NCBI RefSeq assembly: GCF_020859565.1
Contig: NZ_JAJHUO010000048.1
Coordinates: 1-49,632 of the forward strand
Source of the DNA: Saccharothrix luteola
GTDB taxonomy: Bacteria > Actinomycetota > Actinomycetes > Mycobacteriales > Pseudonocardiaceae
Direction: 5' to 3'
DNA length: 49,632 nucleotides
Part shown: piece after piece, positions 8,442 to 18,250 of the stretch
How positions within the stretch are numbered: position 1 is the stretch's first letter
Layout: each line of letters begins with the position of its first letter
The notes under the pieces: model-generated
What the model was told of the DNA's origin: nothing
What the model saw: only the letters and a program-made list of their open reading frames with translations
Database searches by the model: none
Program-made: the position numbers and the translations under genes

Positions 8442-10888
8442 CGACCACGTCGGTGCCGCGCACCGGAGTTCTTCCGCTGGACCTCCTCACCGGCGATCTC
8501 GACTCGTTCCCGGATACCGTCCTCTTCCTGCGCGAACTGGCGAGAGCGCGACGCCTCCCCCTGAGCGTCCCGCTCGCTTTCAACGCCTTGGCCTTCGGTT
8601 ACGACCTCGACAGCGGGCGGTACAGCCCCGAACTGCTCGATCTGGAGACGCTCCCGGTCGTCGCGGTGAACGCGGTGGTCGACCCACTGCCCGCCGGCTC
8701 CTTGGCACGCCTCGCGACCGGCGGTAAGCCGCAGCTGTGCGAGGTCGTGTTCCGGCACGGTGAGCACCCGGCACTCAGCATAAGCGGTACCTGTCCCCCG
8801 TGGCTGTCCGGAGCTCCCGCCGGCGCAGAGAATCCTGCGCTGTCCACTTCGCGGAGCGACGGAGAGGGCGGTGTGGTGCTCACCGAGCGACTGGTGGTCG
8901 ACGCCACGGCCCTCGGCACAGGAGAACCCAGCAATCTGCGCAGACTCCTCGGAAAGACGCTGACCAACGAAGGGCACCTCGTCGTGCGCGTCTCATACGC
9001 CAACGACGAGCAGGCCGAGCTCGATGACACGAGGCTCTACGTCTCCCACCTCCTTCGGCAGCGGACAGCAGAAGTGCGCGAGGCGTTGCGCGAACTGGGT
9101 CCGGTCGACGACGCGCAAGAACTGGCGAAGACCCTGCACTCCGTTTTCGACGTGCTGACGGCTTTGCTGGACGCGACCTGCATGCGCCGCTGGCGCGAGA
9201 CGTACCTGCACCCGGAGGTCTACGAGCGCTGGTTGGCAGGTGAGGAGGACACCCGCGGTGTCGATCCTGCCGATGTAGAACGCTTCTCCCGCGCCATCGC
9301 ACGCGCTTGCCTGCCTGCCCGTGAACGCCGGTTCGGCCTTCCGGTTGCCCGACCTGCTTACCTCGCCATCGGTCCTGCTCTTCGCGCCGACATCCCTGAT
9401 CCCGAGGATTCGCACTTGCCCGCCGACGCGCTGCGGGGACCGCGCTACGCGACCACCCTGGTCTGCGCCCAGCTCCACCTGGTCGAATACCTGACGCAGG
9501 AACACGGGGGTGCCATGGCCATCGGCGGCACCGCTGTCCACGTCCGTTTGGACGACGCCTGGCAGGGCGGTGGAGTCTGGCGTGGGGCGGTCGCTGAATC
9601 CGTTGCGGAGGAACTGCTGGAGGAGGTCGACTTGCCACTGGCACTCGGATGGCTGGAAACCACCGGTCACGTCGAGGACGAGCGCGGCGAAGAGGGCGTA
9701 CCGGTATCTGCCGACGAGCCTGCTCGCGGTGGAAGTCCGATGGAAAGCGAAGCGCAGCAACCAGAAGCCCTCATCGTTGGCGACAGCACGCCCGAGGAAG
9801 TCCATGCTGTGGAACAGATCGAAGAGGAGCACGAATACGCTGACGGGGTCGCGGTGCGCGATCACCACGTGGACGACACGACGCTGTGCTGGAAGTTCGT
9901 CCTCGGTCCCAGGCATCTGGAGGCCGGTACCCTGCCGCTCACGCCGAAGGTCGCGGAAGCCATGCGTTCCGAACTCCCCGTTGACGCCAACCTCCAACTG
10001 GACGTCAGCCATCCCGGGACGGAGCTCGACCCGAGGCAGCGTCGTCAGCGAACGCGCTTGGACGGTGCCAAGCTCCATGGCATCTCGTGGCCCGACGGCA
10101 TGTTCTCCGGCATTCGCCTGACGGCTTCTTGGTGCACGGACAGCTTCCAGGTGAGGGTGACCAGCACGGCTTTGGACGAGCCGGTGGACGTCGAGGGCAT
10201 CCCCATCGACTACCTGTTCGACTCGGTTGTGCTGCTGCGCTACCTGATCGACCCGGCCGACGAGGAAACCGGGGAGGGCGTGCTCACCATGTCCTTGGTG
10301 CGACAGCTCTTCCGGACGTTCGGCCTGCGCGTCGGCCCCGGCAAGCCGGAACTCTTCATCCCTCTGACGACATTCGTGGAGAAGGTGTTGTCGGAGAACC
10401 GCGTGGACGGTTCGGGACCTCCGTCCCCCCTCGATGTGTGCGACGCGTTGGAAGAGTTCATCACCGACCAAGGGGCGGTACGCCTGAACTGGGGTGTACT
10501 GCTGCACCAGGACGATGTCCAGGGTGACTGGTTGACACCGAGGAAGACGGACCAGGCGGACGCGGAGTGGAAAGCGGAGTCCTGTGCTCGCGGGAAACCC
10601 GCGTCGAGCGACCTCGCACTCGTGCTCGGCCTGCACCCCACGCCTGCCAATCGTCCGAGCCGGGCGCCAACAGCCGACAGCGGTGTCTCGTCGTCTGGGG
10701 AGGATTTCCTGCGCCGTGGCCACCTGCGTTCGGTACCGATGGGGCAGCAGCCACAGCAGCGGGAACTCGCGGTCCTCTACGCACGGAAGATGGGACTGGA
10801 CCCCACGACCCTGTCCCCTCGGATCACCTTCGTGAGGGAGTCCTCCGGGAAGCGCAAGCACCGTGGAAGAACGTCCGAAGTCTGCTGA
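8438..10888 (+). CDS. Unrecognised 816 aa protein, middle gene of helicase-ATPase operon
   Basis: I do not recognise this family. The ATG at 8438 overlaps the helicase stop (ATGA), with a clear Shine-Dalgarno GGAGGGG just upstream, so the two are translationally coupled. The protein is acidic, soluble and has no signal peptide or membrane segment. It opens with an alpha/beta-looking domain (residues 1-190), then a helical part (about 190-400), an acidic low-complexity linker around 400-470 rich in Glu/Asp, and another globular region (470-740). A basic, Ser/Arg-rich tail ends GKRKHRGRTSEVC. No P-loop, DEAH box, nuclease triad or zinc motif was found. Its fixed place between a helicase and a large ATPase suggests an adaptor or sensor subunit of one complex; this is inference. 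Confidence 0.8.
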   Translation: MTTTSVPRTGVLPLDLLTGDLDSFPDTVLFLRELARARRLPLSVPLAFNALAFGYDLDSGRYSPELLDLETLPVVAVNAVVDPLPAGSLARLATGGKPQLCEVVFRHGEHPALSISGTCPPWLSGAPAGAENPALSTSRSDGEGGVVLTERLVVDATALGTGEPSNLRRLLGKTLTNEGHLVVRVSYANDEQAELDDTRLYVSHLLRQRTAEVREALRELGPVDDAQELAKTLHSVFDVLTALLDATCMRRWRETYLHPEVYERWLAGEEDTRGVDPADVERFSRAIARACLPARERRFGLPVARPAYLAIGPALRADIPDPEDSHLPADALRGPRYATTLVCAQLHLVEYLTQEHGGAMAIGGTAVHVRLDDAWQGGGVWRGAVAESVAEELLEEVDLPLALGWLETTGHVEDERGEEGVPVSADEPARGGSPMESEAQQPEALIVGDSTPEEVHAVEQIEEEHEYADGVAVRDHHVDDTTLCWKFVLGPRHLEAGTLPLTPKVAEAMRSELPVDANLQLDVSHPGTELDPRQRRQRTRLDGAKLHGISWPDGMFSGIRLTASWCTDSFQVRVTSTALDEPVDVEGIPIDYLFDSVVLLRYLIDPADEETGEGVLTMSLVRQLFRTFGLRVGPGKPELFIPLTTFVEKVLSENRVDGSGPPSPLDVCDALEEFITDQGAVRLNWGVLLHQDDVQGDWLTPRKTDQADAEWKAESCARGKPASSDLALVLGLHPTPANRPSRAPTADSGVSSSGEDFLRRGHLRSVPMGQQPQQRELAVLYARKMGLDPTTLSPRITFVRESSGKRKHRGRTSEVC

Positions 10889-10957
10889 TCCTGACCGGCG
10901 TCCACCAGCAACAACCTGTCGAGTGCGGTGCACGGGCATCGCGTGAGGAGTTCCACC

Positions 10958-13900
10958 GTGTCCGGTGAAGAGCGGAGCGACCGTCTGATCAAGGCTGTCC
11001 GGCTCAGAGGCGTCGATGTGGATTCCGCAGCGTCGGATGAGACCATTGTCCAAGCGGTGCGCGCACTCGCGGAAGCGGTCATGCCGGACGTGCTGGAGCA
11101 GTGCGACCGGCTGCTCCACGAGGTGGACGACGACACCTGGAAGACGCTGCTGGTCGACCTGCCGATCACCGAGCAGCGCCGCCTGTTCAAAAGCCTCGGA
11201 CTTCCCGGCGACAGCAAGCGCAGACCGACGCTCCAGCAGCAGGCCCACTTCGCCGTGAAGCTCCGGGGTGGGCTGAACACGTCAAAGGACCTCGCGGGAC
11301 GAGTCGCGCACGACCTCACCCGACCCGTACGGGACCTACTGCTCGAGTCGGCGAGCAAGGGGACCGGGTGGCTGGGGAAAGACGGGATGACCTCGTTGGT
11401 TCGCGCCCTCGCCGTCGCCCTGTGCCCGCAACCCGAGTCCCCGTTCTTGGCCGTCTCGCTGACCTGGTTGGAGGAGCACGACGCAGCCGCGCTCGACCTC
11501 TTGCTCGTCAAAGACATCTCGCGTGCTGCAATCCGAGAGTTCTGGGAAGCCGTAGCAGGCGGTCCCGAGGAAGCGGATGGCGCACCCGCCCAACTCGCGG
11601 AGGCCGCTCACCAGGCCGTGGAACGGGCAGTCGTGACCTGCCGCAGCGTCCTCAGCGGGTCGGAACGCGGACTGGCTCCTACCGAGTCCGACTTGGCCGA
11701 GCTCACAGCCGTCAGGCACAAGTTGCTTGAGGTGGCGTCCGCGCTGGAGGAACGGTCCGCTCACGAGGTCGAGCCCGCGCTCGACTCCATCGACGCGGCC
11801 GTGCAGCGGATAACCCGATCCTCGGACGAGGCGACTGTGATCCGGATGCTGCTGGGCGCGGAAGTTCCTGGCGGTGCGGCCAAGGCGTTGGAGGTCGTGC
11901 TGGGTCTGGTCAACGGTGTGCTCGACCGTTGGCCACCCGCCACGGCGCAAGACCGAGCCGATGCTGAGCTTCTGACTGCGGTCGTTCGCCTTGCACTCGA
12001 CGCTGCAGGGGACGACGGTGACGACTCGGAGGTCGAGGTCCGCTACGAGCAGCTCAGGGATACAGCGCCCAAGGAGATCCTGCCTCTGCTGACGGCCGCA
12101 GTGCGGGGCCGGGTCGTCATTCCCCCTGAAGCGGACGCGACCGCTGCAGTTGGCGCGGCAGCACCGACGCCGGCCGAGGACGCGCCAAGCGCGCAGGAGG
12201 AGGTTGTCGCTCCCGCCATACCAGAGTCGTCACCGAAACCCAGGTCGTCGGTGCTGGAGGAACCTCTAGCACCGAGCACCACGTTGCCTGCCAAGGCTGT
12301 CAAGGGCCGTGCGGTGAGGTCTACGCAGCCCCCCGTTCCACCCCCTGTGGCGGAACCGCAGGGTCACGAGCGTCCGGCAACCACCTCCGCCGATTGCCTC
12401 GATCCCAACGTCGTCGCGAAAGCGGTGGCCTGGTTCGACCACGGGCAGTTCGCCCTGGCGCACCACCTCCTCCAGCCGCACGACCCGGCCTTGGCCGAAG
12501 CCGCAGGACTGGCCGCGCTGGCCTTCTCGGTGATCGGTCCTGGGGATGCCCACGAACCGGAACTCGACGAGTTTTTGAGGACCGTGAAGGCCAGCCTGCT
12601 CGTCGAGGGGAACGCGGCGAGGTCACTGACCACCGGGGCTGCGCTCACCGCCGCTGTGATGACGGGGAGCTTCAACGCGGGGAACCTCCTCGTCGACCTG
12701 GCCGACCACATGGATGACCGAACCGGCTCGCTCGCCCGTGCCGCAGGCGAATTGGTCCGCAGGGGAATGCTCGCGGGCAGAGGAGTGACTGCCCTGGCGT
12801 CGGCGGGAGCAGATGATGAGGTGCTGACCGCCGCCGCGTACGCCCGCGAACGCGCGGGTGCCCAACGGCAGGTGCGCCTTCCCCGAGGCGCCGCCGTCCT
12901 GGCGCGCCTACGAGCGCCGGCCGCTCTCCCGACCGAAGAACCGCGCACTCTCGGCGACGTCCTGCTCGCCGCGGCGGATGACCGTCGTGCACACGTCCAA
13001 GCCGTCAAGACGGTGTTGGGAAAGCTGAACAAGACGTCCGCCCTCGAACGGCTCATCGACGCCGACGCCAAGGCCCACCGACAGCCTGCCGGAAAGGTGA
13101 TCTCAGGCGCGGTCCGGCAAGAGATGCTGTCGACCTTGCGGGAGGACGTCGCTGCGGTGGAGCGGTGGGTCGAAGCCCGCGAACGGCACAGCATCTCTAG
13201 CGCGAACAATCACGACGAACTCCAGCTCGGTGAACTCAAGGCGACGCTGCTCACCGGGGTCACGGCCGTGGCCGGCCTGATGGCGGGGCACGAGGACAAC
13301 TCGGAACCACTGGCTGCGGCTGCCGCACGTGCCGCGCGAGCCGCTCTCACCCGACTTGCCGACCTCATCGGCGGGAACGTGGCCGCGTCCGAGGTGGAAC
13401 GGCTGCCGTTCCCTGTTCTGGACTTCCCGCTCCTCTCGCTGTCCGGCGCCTCCTGGGACAGCACCGCTGGACGGATCATCTCCCCTGGGCGCACCTCCCT
13501 GGAACGGGCCACCGAACTCCTGGACGTCCCTGACACCGGCTGCGACCTGGTGGCCATCGCTCTGGCGAAAGCCGATGCGGACGACTTCGCGACCGGTGCA
13601 GCTTTGGTCGCCCTCGTCCAAGAGCCACAGCGCGGTGCGGCACGTACCAGACTCGCGGAGATCCGGACGGAGCGCGTTACCCGGCTCAAGTCGGACCTGA
13701 GGGAAACACGGCGCCAGCTGCTCAGGGCGGGCATCGGCGGTTTCGCCACCACGACTACCGCGGTCCAGGTCCCGATGTCGCTCGACGCGGTGACCGAAGC
13801 CCAGCTGGTCGGCGTGGTGGACAGCGCATTGAGCATCCTGGACGAGCCTGACGGCGATGTGCGAACGGCGTCCCAGGCGCTCAGCGCAGTCGAGAGCCGG

Positions 13901-16867
13901 ATCGTCCGGCTGAGGCAGGCGGAGGCACAGCGCTTGCACGAGCGGTTGGATGACCTCGCCGACCGGTGCCCGGAGGAGAAAGCCTTCCAGATTCGCGACC
14001 GCATCGCCCGGGGAAGGACAGACCTCGCCGATGACGACCTCGCGCACCTGGAAAGCGGTGACTACTTCTTCCACGAGCGGAAGGAAAGCGGCTTCGAGGC
14101 GTTCTACCCCGCAGGTGTCGACGTGCTCGCGGGAGGCATCGACGACGATCTGATCTCAGCCGTGCGCAACGGCTCGGCGCACCCCGCGCTGCCCGTCGAG
14201 CCGCTTTCGGAGGCTGTCCGCGATGAGGTCGCGAATGGGCTCCAGGGTTGGGTCCGGTTGCGTGCGGCATTCACAGGCGGGTGGCAGCCAAGCCTGGTAC
14301 CCGACACCCTCCTGCCCTCACTCCGACTCGTGGGCCTGGACATCCGGGCGGTCAACGTCGACCAGTTGACGGGCACCACCTCCTTCAAGGTGTGGGCCCG
14401 AGGGCGGCGCTACCTCGAAGTCGAGGCGTCGATCACGGGTGATTCCCCGGTCCCGGCGCTCGGGTCGATCGCGAAAGGCCGCTACAGGCTCCTGGTGGTC
14501 TGGAATGAACCGACCACGAAAGAACTGGACGAGTGGCGCGAAGCGGACCAGTCCTCGCTCCCCCTCATCATCTGCTACCTGGGGACCCTCTCGGCTGAGA
14601 GCAGGCTTGAGCTGGCAGCCCTGTGGTGGGACCCGTCCCGCCGTGCCGCCGTGCTGCTCGACGACGCACTGCTCACCTGGATCGCGACCCGCCGGGAGAA
14701 GTACGACGCGTTCGTCAGGCTGAGCTTGCCGTTCAGCGCGACGCAGCCGTTCAGGTCGGAGAAGACGGCGGACGTCCCCGCCGAGATGTTCTACGGCAGG
14801 GAACAGGAGAAGGGGCGGTTGCTCCAACCGGGTAAGGCTCCTTCGATCATTTACGGCGGGCGCGGCATGGGCAAGAGCGCCCTCATGCACGAGGTCGAGA
14901 GCGAAGCAGACGGGAAGACCCTTGTAGTGGTGTGGTTCGAGGTCGACCGCTTGCCGGGGATCGACGAGAACCCGGACCTCGTGTGGGCCGAACTCGCCCA
15001 GCGCCTGACCGACAAGGGCGTCGGCAAGAGCCTCGGCTCCCAGCAGGGAAACCTGAAGGACGCGGTTCCCCGCTCGATCCAGCGCTGGTTGGACGAGAGG
15101 TCGAACAGGCGGCTGCTGATCCTGCTCGACGAAGCCGAGGGGTTCGTCGACGGGGACGCACCGAAGTTCTCCAACGTAAGCAGGCTGCTCGACCTCAAGA
15201 CCAGAACGAAGTCCCGCTGCCAGGTCGTCTTCGCCGGTCTCCACTCCGTCCAGCACTACTCGGTGGGCAACAGCCCGCTCAGCCCCACCGGCCACTTGAG
15301 GATCGGGCCGCTGGGATCGCAGCCCGCCTACGACCTGGTTACCCAACCCCTCGCCGCCCTCGGCTACCGGCTGGATGTGGACGACGCACAGCAGATCCTG
15401 CTCCACTGCAGCTACCAGCCTTACTTGATCCAACTGGTCGCGGAGAAACTGCTCAACCGCCAGTTCGCGTCGCGGGGCAACTCACGGGTCGCGCTCGCAC
15501 CCCCACCTTGGCGGATCACCACGTCCCAGGTCGTCGATGTGCTTTCGGACGCGGAGACGCGGCGTGAACTGCGCAGGGCGCTGAAGCTGACCCTGGATCT
15601 GGACGTGCGGACGAAGGTGATCACCAACGTGCTCGCACTGCACGCCTACGAGTACGGGCAGGAAGCGCGGATGCCCGATCCCCATCTGTTCACCAGGTGC
15701 CGTGAGGCGTGGCCGCGTGGTTTCGAGAAGACCGATTTCGACGCCTTCCGCCAACTGCTCGACGAACTGGCGGGGCTGGGCATCCTCGCGGACGCAAGTG
15801 TCGACCACGATCGCCGGGGAATTCGCAACGAGACCGTTCTGCGTGCTTTGGGCACGAGAGATGAACTGGCGCAAAGCCTAGAATTGCTGCCGAGGTCCGC
15901 GCTGCCCGTGCGGCAGGCCAGGGAACTGCACCGGCCCGTGCGTGCGACCGGCGACCGCCGCCGCCCGCTGGTCAACGCCCAGCTCGCTCAACTCCTCCGC
16001 AAGGGCAACATCGCGAAGGTGGTGGTCGGCAGTGAGGCGACCTGGATCGACCAGGTGGTGCCTACGCTTCACGAGCTCCAGTCCCAGCTCGTCAACGTGG
16101 ATCTCATCGACATGAAGACCCTGAAGGAGTTCAAGACGAAGCTCGAAACCGGCTCCGACGGTAACCACCGCTCGCTGGTCATCGGAGACCTGCGCCCGCA
16201 TACCGCGGTGGACACGTGTCTGCGCGCATACGGGTACGCGGTAGGCGGTCAGGCGGGGATCGGAATCCCCCAGTCCCGGGGCGCGTCCCGCGCAGCAGTG
16301 CTCGTCGCGGGTCTGCCCAACCTGGAGTGGCTGCGCGAACTGGCGGCCTCACCGGAGGCGGAGAACCACGTCATGTCGCTGCAGCGGTACGACCCCTACA
16401 CTTTGCCTCTTCACTGGCGTGGTGACGGGGTTCTGGAGCGGCTCGCGGACGACGAGTACGTCGACCAGGTGCTCGGACTCACCGACGGCTGGCCGCTGCT
16501 GGTGGAGCTGATCGCTTCCGAGGTCATGGCGAGTGGGGAAAACCCCGACCGTGCCGTGGTCACCGCACTGGATGGACTCCGCGAAGCGCAGTCGGATCCC
16601 TCGTGGTGCAGAAGCTTCCTGGAGCAGACGGGCGCCGGGCTCGGCTGGTGGGACGAAGCGAAGCAGCTGACCGACGTCCTCGTCGAGTACGACGGGCCGT
16701 GCGCGCCGAAGGATCTCTCGGAGCTGACGGGACGCGGACCGTCCGAGGTGGAGGTGTTCAGGCGGGTGGCTGGCTGGTTCGGGTTGTTGTCCTCCACGCC
16801 CGAGGGAGACCTGCTGCTCTCACCCTTGGTTACCAGGTGCTTCAGGGTTCTTGGCACAACCGAATGA
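10958..16867 (+). CDS. Giant protein with C-terminal AAA/STAND-like ATPase (1969 aa)
   Basis: The start chosen is GTG at 10958 (MSGEERSDRLIKAVRLRG), preceded by GAGGAG about eight bases upstream; the frame is open to GTG 10928. The first ~1270 residues are helical with no recognised domain, including a Pro/Ala-rich linker around 390-480. An ATPase module follows: GGRGMGKS at 1300-1307 (Walker A), LLILLDEAEGF with D1391-E1392 (Walker B), a sensor-like segment ending FAGLHSV, and an Orc1/nSTAND-type lid with CSYQPYLIQLVAEKLL. The C-terminus (about 1650-1969) has two further alpha/beta and winged-helix-like segments. It lies 69 bases after the 816 aa gene, on the same strand. It probably provides the ATP-driven sensing or loading activity of the operon. 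Its size and layout do not match a family I can name. Confidence 0.85.
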   Translation: MSGEERSDRLIKAVRLRGVDVDSAASDETIVQAVRALAEAVMPDVLEQCDRLLHEVDDDTWKTLLVDLPITEQRRLFKSLGLPGDSKRRPTLQQQAHFAVKLRGGLNTSKDLAGRVAHDLTRPVRDLLLESASKGTGWLGKDGMTSLVRALAVALCPQPESPFLAVSLTWLEEHDAAALDLLLVKDISRAAIREFWEAVAGGPEEADGAPAQLAEAAHQAVERAVVTCRSVLSGSERGLAPTESDLAELTAVRHKLLEVASALEERSAHEVEPALDSIDAAVQRITRSSDEATVIRMLLGAEVPGGAAKALEVVLGLVNGVLDRWPPATAQDRADAELLTAVVRLALDAAGDDGDDSEVEVRYEQLRDTAPKEILPLLTAAVRGRVVIPPEADATAAVGAAAPTPAEDAPSAQEEVVAPAIPESSPKPRSSVLEEPLAPSTTLPAKAVKGRAVRSTQPPVPPPVAEPQGHERPATTSADCLDPNVVAKAVAWFDHGQFALAHHLLQPHDPALAEAAGLAALAFSVIGPGDAHEPELDEFLRTVKASLLVEGNAARSLTTGAALTAAVMTGSFNAGNLLVDLADHMDDRTGSLARAAGELVRRGMLAGRGVTALASAGADDEVLTAAAYARERAGAQRQVRLPRGAAVLARLRAPAALPTEEPRTLGDVLLAAADDRRAHVQAVKTVLGKLNKTSALERLIDADAKAHRQPAGKVISGAVRQEMLSTLREDVAAVERWVEARERHSISSANNHDELQLGELKATLLTGVTAVAGLMAGHEDNSEPLAAAAARAARAALTRLADLIGGNVAASEVERLPFPVLDFPLLSLSGASWDSTAGRIISPGRTSLERATELLDVPDTGCDLVAIALAKADADDFATGAALVALVQEPQRGAARTRLAEIRTERVTRLKSDLRETRRQLLRAGIGGFATTTTAVQVPMSLDAVTEAQLVGVVDSALSILDEPDGDVRTASQALSAVESRIVRLRQAEAQRLHERLDDLADRCPEEKAFQIRDRIARGRTDLADDDLAHLESGDYFFHERKESGFEAFYPAGVDVLAGGIDDDLISAVRNGSAHPALPVEPLSEAVRDEVANGLQGWVRLRAAFTGGWQPSLVPDTLLPSLRLVGLDIRAVNVDQLTGTTSFKVWARGRRYLEVEASITGDSPVPALGSIAKGRYRLLVVWNEPTTKELDEWREADQSSLPLIICYLGTLSAESRLELAALWWDPSRRAAVLLDDALLTWIATRREKYDAFVRLSLPFSATQPFRSEKTADVPAEMFYGREQEKGRLLQPGKAPSIIYGGRGMGKSALMHEVESEADGKTLVVVWFEVDRLPGIDENPDLVWAELAQRLTDKGVGKSLGSQQGNLKDAVPRSIQRWLDERSNRRLLILLDEAEGFVDGDAPKFSNVSRLLDLKTRTKSRCQVVFAGLHSVQHYSVGNSPLSPTGHLRIGPLGSQPAYDLVTQPLAALGYRLDVDDAQQILLHCSYQPYLIQLVAEKLLNRQFASRGNSRVALAPPPWRITTSQVVDVLSDAETRRELRRALKLTLDLDVRTKVITNVLALHAYEYGQEARMPDPHLFTRCREAWPRGFEKTDFDAFRQLLDELAGLGILADASVDHDRRGIRNETVLRALGTRDELAQSLELLPRSALPVRQARELHRPVRATGDRRRPLVNAQLAQLLRKGNIAKVVVGSEATWIDQVVPTLHELQSQLVNVDLIDMKTLKEFKTKLETGSDGNHRSLVIGDLRPHTAVDTCLRAYGYAVGGQAGIGIPQSRGASRAAVLVAGLPNLEWLRELAASPEAENHVMSLQRYDPYTLPLHWRGDGVLERLADDEYVDQVLGLTDGWPLLVELIASEVMASGENPDRAVVTALDGLREAQSDPSWCRSFLEQTGAGLGWWDEAKQLTDVLVEYDGPCAPKDLSELTGRGPSEVEVFRRVAGWFGLLSSTPEGDLLLSPLVTRCFRVLGTTE

Positions 16868-16883
16868 GGAAACCGAATGAGGA
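16858..16883 (+). repeat. 13-bp tandem duplication across the stop codon of the ATPase gene
   Basis: aaccgaatgagga occurs twice back to back (16858-16870 and 16871-16883). The first copy contains the TGA stop of the ATPase gene. It looks like a small slippage duplication. Confidence 0.8.
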
Positions 16884-16957
16884 AGGTTTGACGAGTACAG
16901 CAAGTGCCATCTGACGCGACTGGCGGTTACTTTCTGTGATCGGTTCTCGGAAAGGTA
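16884..16957. other. Junction between ATPase operon and island repeat
   Basis: A short non-coding stretch after the ATPase gene. Similarity to the right-hand end of the island starts at 16958, so the left boundary of the ~30 kb island falls here. No terminator-like hairpin with a T-tract was seen. Confidence 0.4.
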
Positions 16958-18250
16958 ATTTCACTGAACGAAAGCCTGAGTGGGAAATTTCCCACTTCTT
17001 CACAGGAGTCCGAAACCGCTGCTAAGCTGGACTTATGAGCCACTCCCCTTCGAAGGGAGTGGGAGATTCCCCACAGATGCGTGTTCGGGCTCGGACACAT
17101 AATTTGCCCCGCGAGATATTTCCAGGTCAGCTGGGATCCTCGTGGGGCATTGTGTTTCCCGACGCTGCTTCGAGCCTACCCGATGGTCGCTGCTCGTAGG
17201 GTATCTGCCGGTGCGAGGGCAGGAGCAGTGGGCGGCGTCCGGCTCGTCTCACGACCTGTCGCCCGCGGTCACGGCCGTGCTCGCCCGGTGGCGGGTGCTC
17301 AGCTCCCCCGGCTCGGGATGCGTCCCGCGAACGCGTGGCGCGGAGGGCGACATGGAACCCTGTCTGCCGGTGTCGACCCTGCGGCGCTGCCGGAGGGAGC
17401 GGTCGTCGGAGAGGCCGGCGTGCGGGGCGAGTTCTGTCAGCCGGTGCATCGACCTGGCCCGCGGGCGTGTCGGGCTGATCGGCCGCCGAGGCCGTCGCAC
17501 AACTCAAGGCCAGTAGGAGTTGTTTGCCCGCATTTCCATGATCTCCGGTCCCGTTCCCGCGACGGGCGGGCTGCGGTGCCAGGCGCCTGCGTGGTGTGCG
17601 CGCTCGCCTGGTACCGCCGCGGTCGAGCAGCGCGACCCCGGCGGTGTCGCAGCGGAGGACGAGTCCGAGCTCGTCGACCAGCCGTGCGGTCTGCTCCGGG
17701 CCGGGGTTGTCGGCGATGCCCACGGCGGTGAGGTGTGCGGCGATGCGGCCGAGCAGGTGATCCTCGCGCAGATAGAGGTTGCCCGGTGCGCCCTCCGGTC
17801 GGGTACGGGCGCTGGTGTGACCGTGACGGCACCGGTACGCGGCACGGCCGTGGGAACAATGCGAGTCCATCTTCCGCCCGCACACCCCGCACTGGAGTCG
17901 GCCCGCCAACAGGTAGACGTGCTCACCGCCATCGGTATCGGCCTGGCGTGTGCTGTTCCTGGCGGCCTGGATGGTCTGGGCGGTGACGAAGTCCTGCTCG
18001 GACACCAGCGGCACGTGGGCGATGCTGGCCGAGATCGCCCATGCATGCTGCTCGTTGCGCACGCTGGTCCGACGCCCGCTCGGCGAACGGGTGGCGCGAT
18101 CGGCGCTCGTGCGATTCCACACCTGATGCCCGGTGTAGCGCGGATTACCCAGGATTTCCACCACTGTACGCAGCGACCAACCCGGATCGACGTATCTCCG
18201 GTTGCGCTGCGCGTCCACGTTCGACGGGCTGGGCACGGCTTGCTCGTTGA
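16958..18250 (+). repeat. Left copy of the ~1.29 kb direct repeat flanking the island
   Basis: This segment matches 47482-48768 in the same orientation with scattered substitutions and small indels. It holds about 170 bp of non-coding DNA with two palindromes and the 3' part of the serine recombinase gene. Homology starts at atttcactg (16958 / 47482) and ends at ctcgttga (18250 / 48768). Confidence 0.85.
16979..16996. promoter_or_regulatory. Perfect 18-bp palindrome, first of a conserved pair
   Basis: AGTGGGAAATTTCCCACT is perfectly self-complementary. A near copy begins at 17058 (AGTGGGAGATTCCCCAC). The same pair, with the same 79-bp start-to-start spacing, occurs at 47503 and 47582 in the right repeat. 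A dimeric regulator or recombinase site is likely. An extended -10-like TGCTAAGCT lies between the two sites in both copies. Confidence 0.6.

Noticed and set aside
8993..11248. 751 aa minus-strand ORF across two genes
   Set aside because: It spans the end of one plus-strand gene and the start of the next, with shadow-type composition.
2392..16867. Assigning the operon to BREX, DISARM, Dpd or Shango
   Set aside because: No methylase, PglZ, SNF2-DUF1998 pair, 7-deazaguanine gene or TerB domain is visible; only helicase and ATPase content is shared.
17081..17731. Plus-strand ORF antisense to the recombinase 3' end, present in both repeats
   Set aside because: It begins similarly in both copies (GHIIxPARxFQVSW), but the right copy stops much earlier and no ribosome site is present; similarity follows from the DNA repeat.
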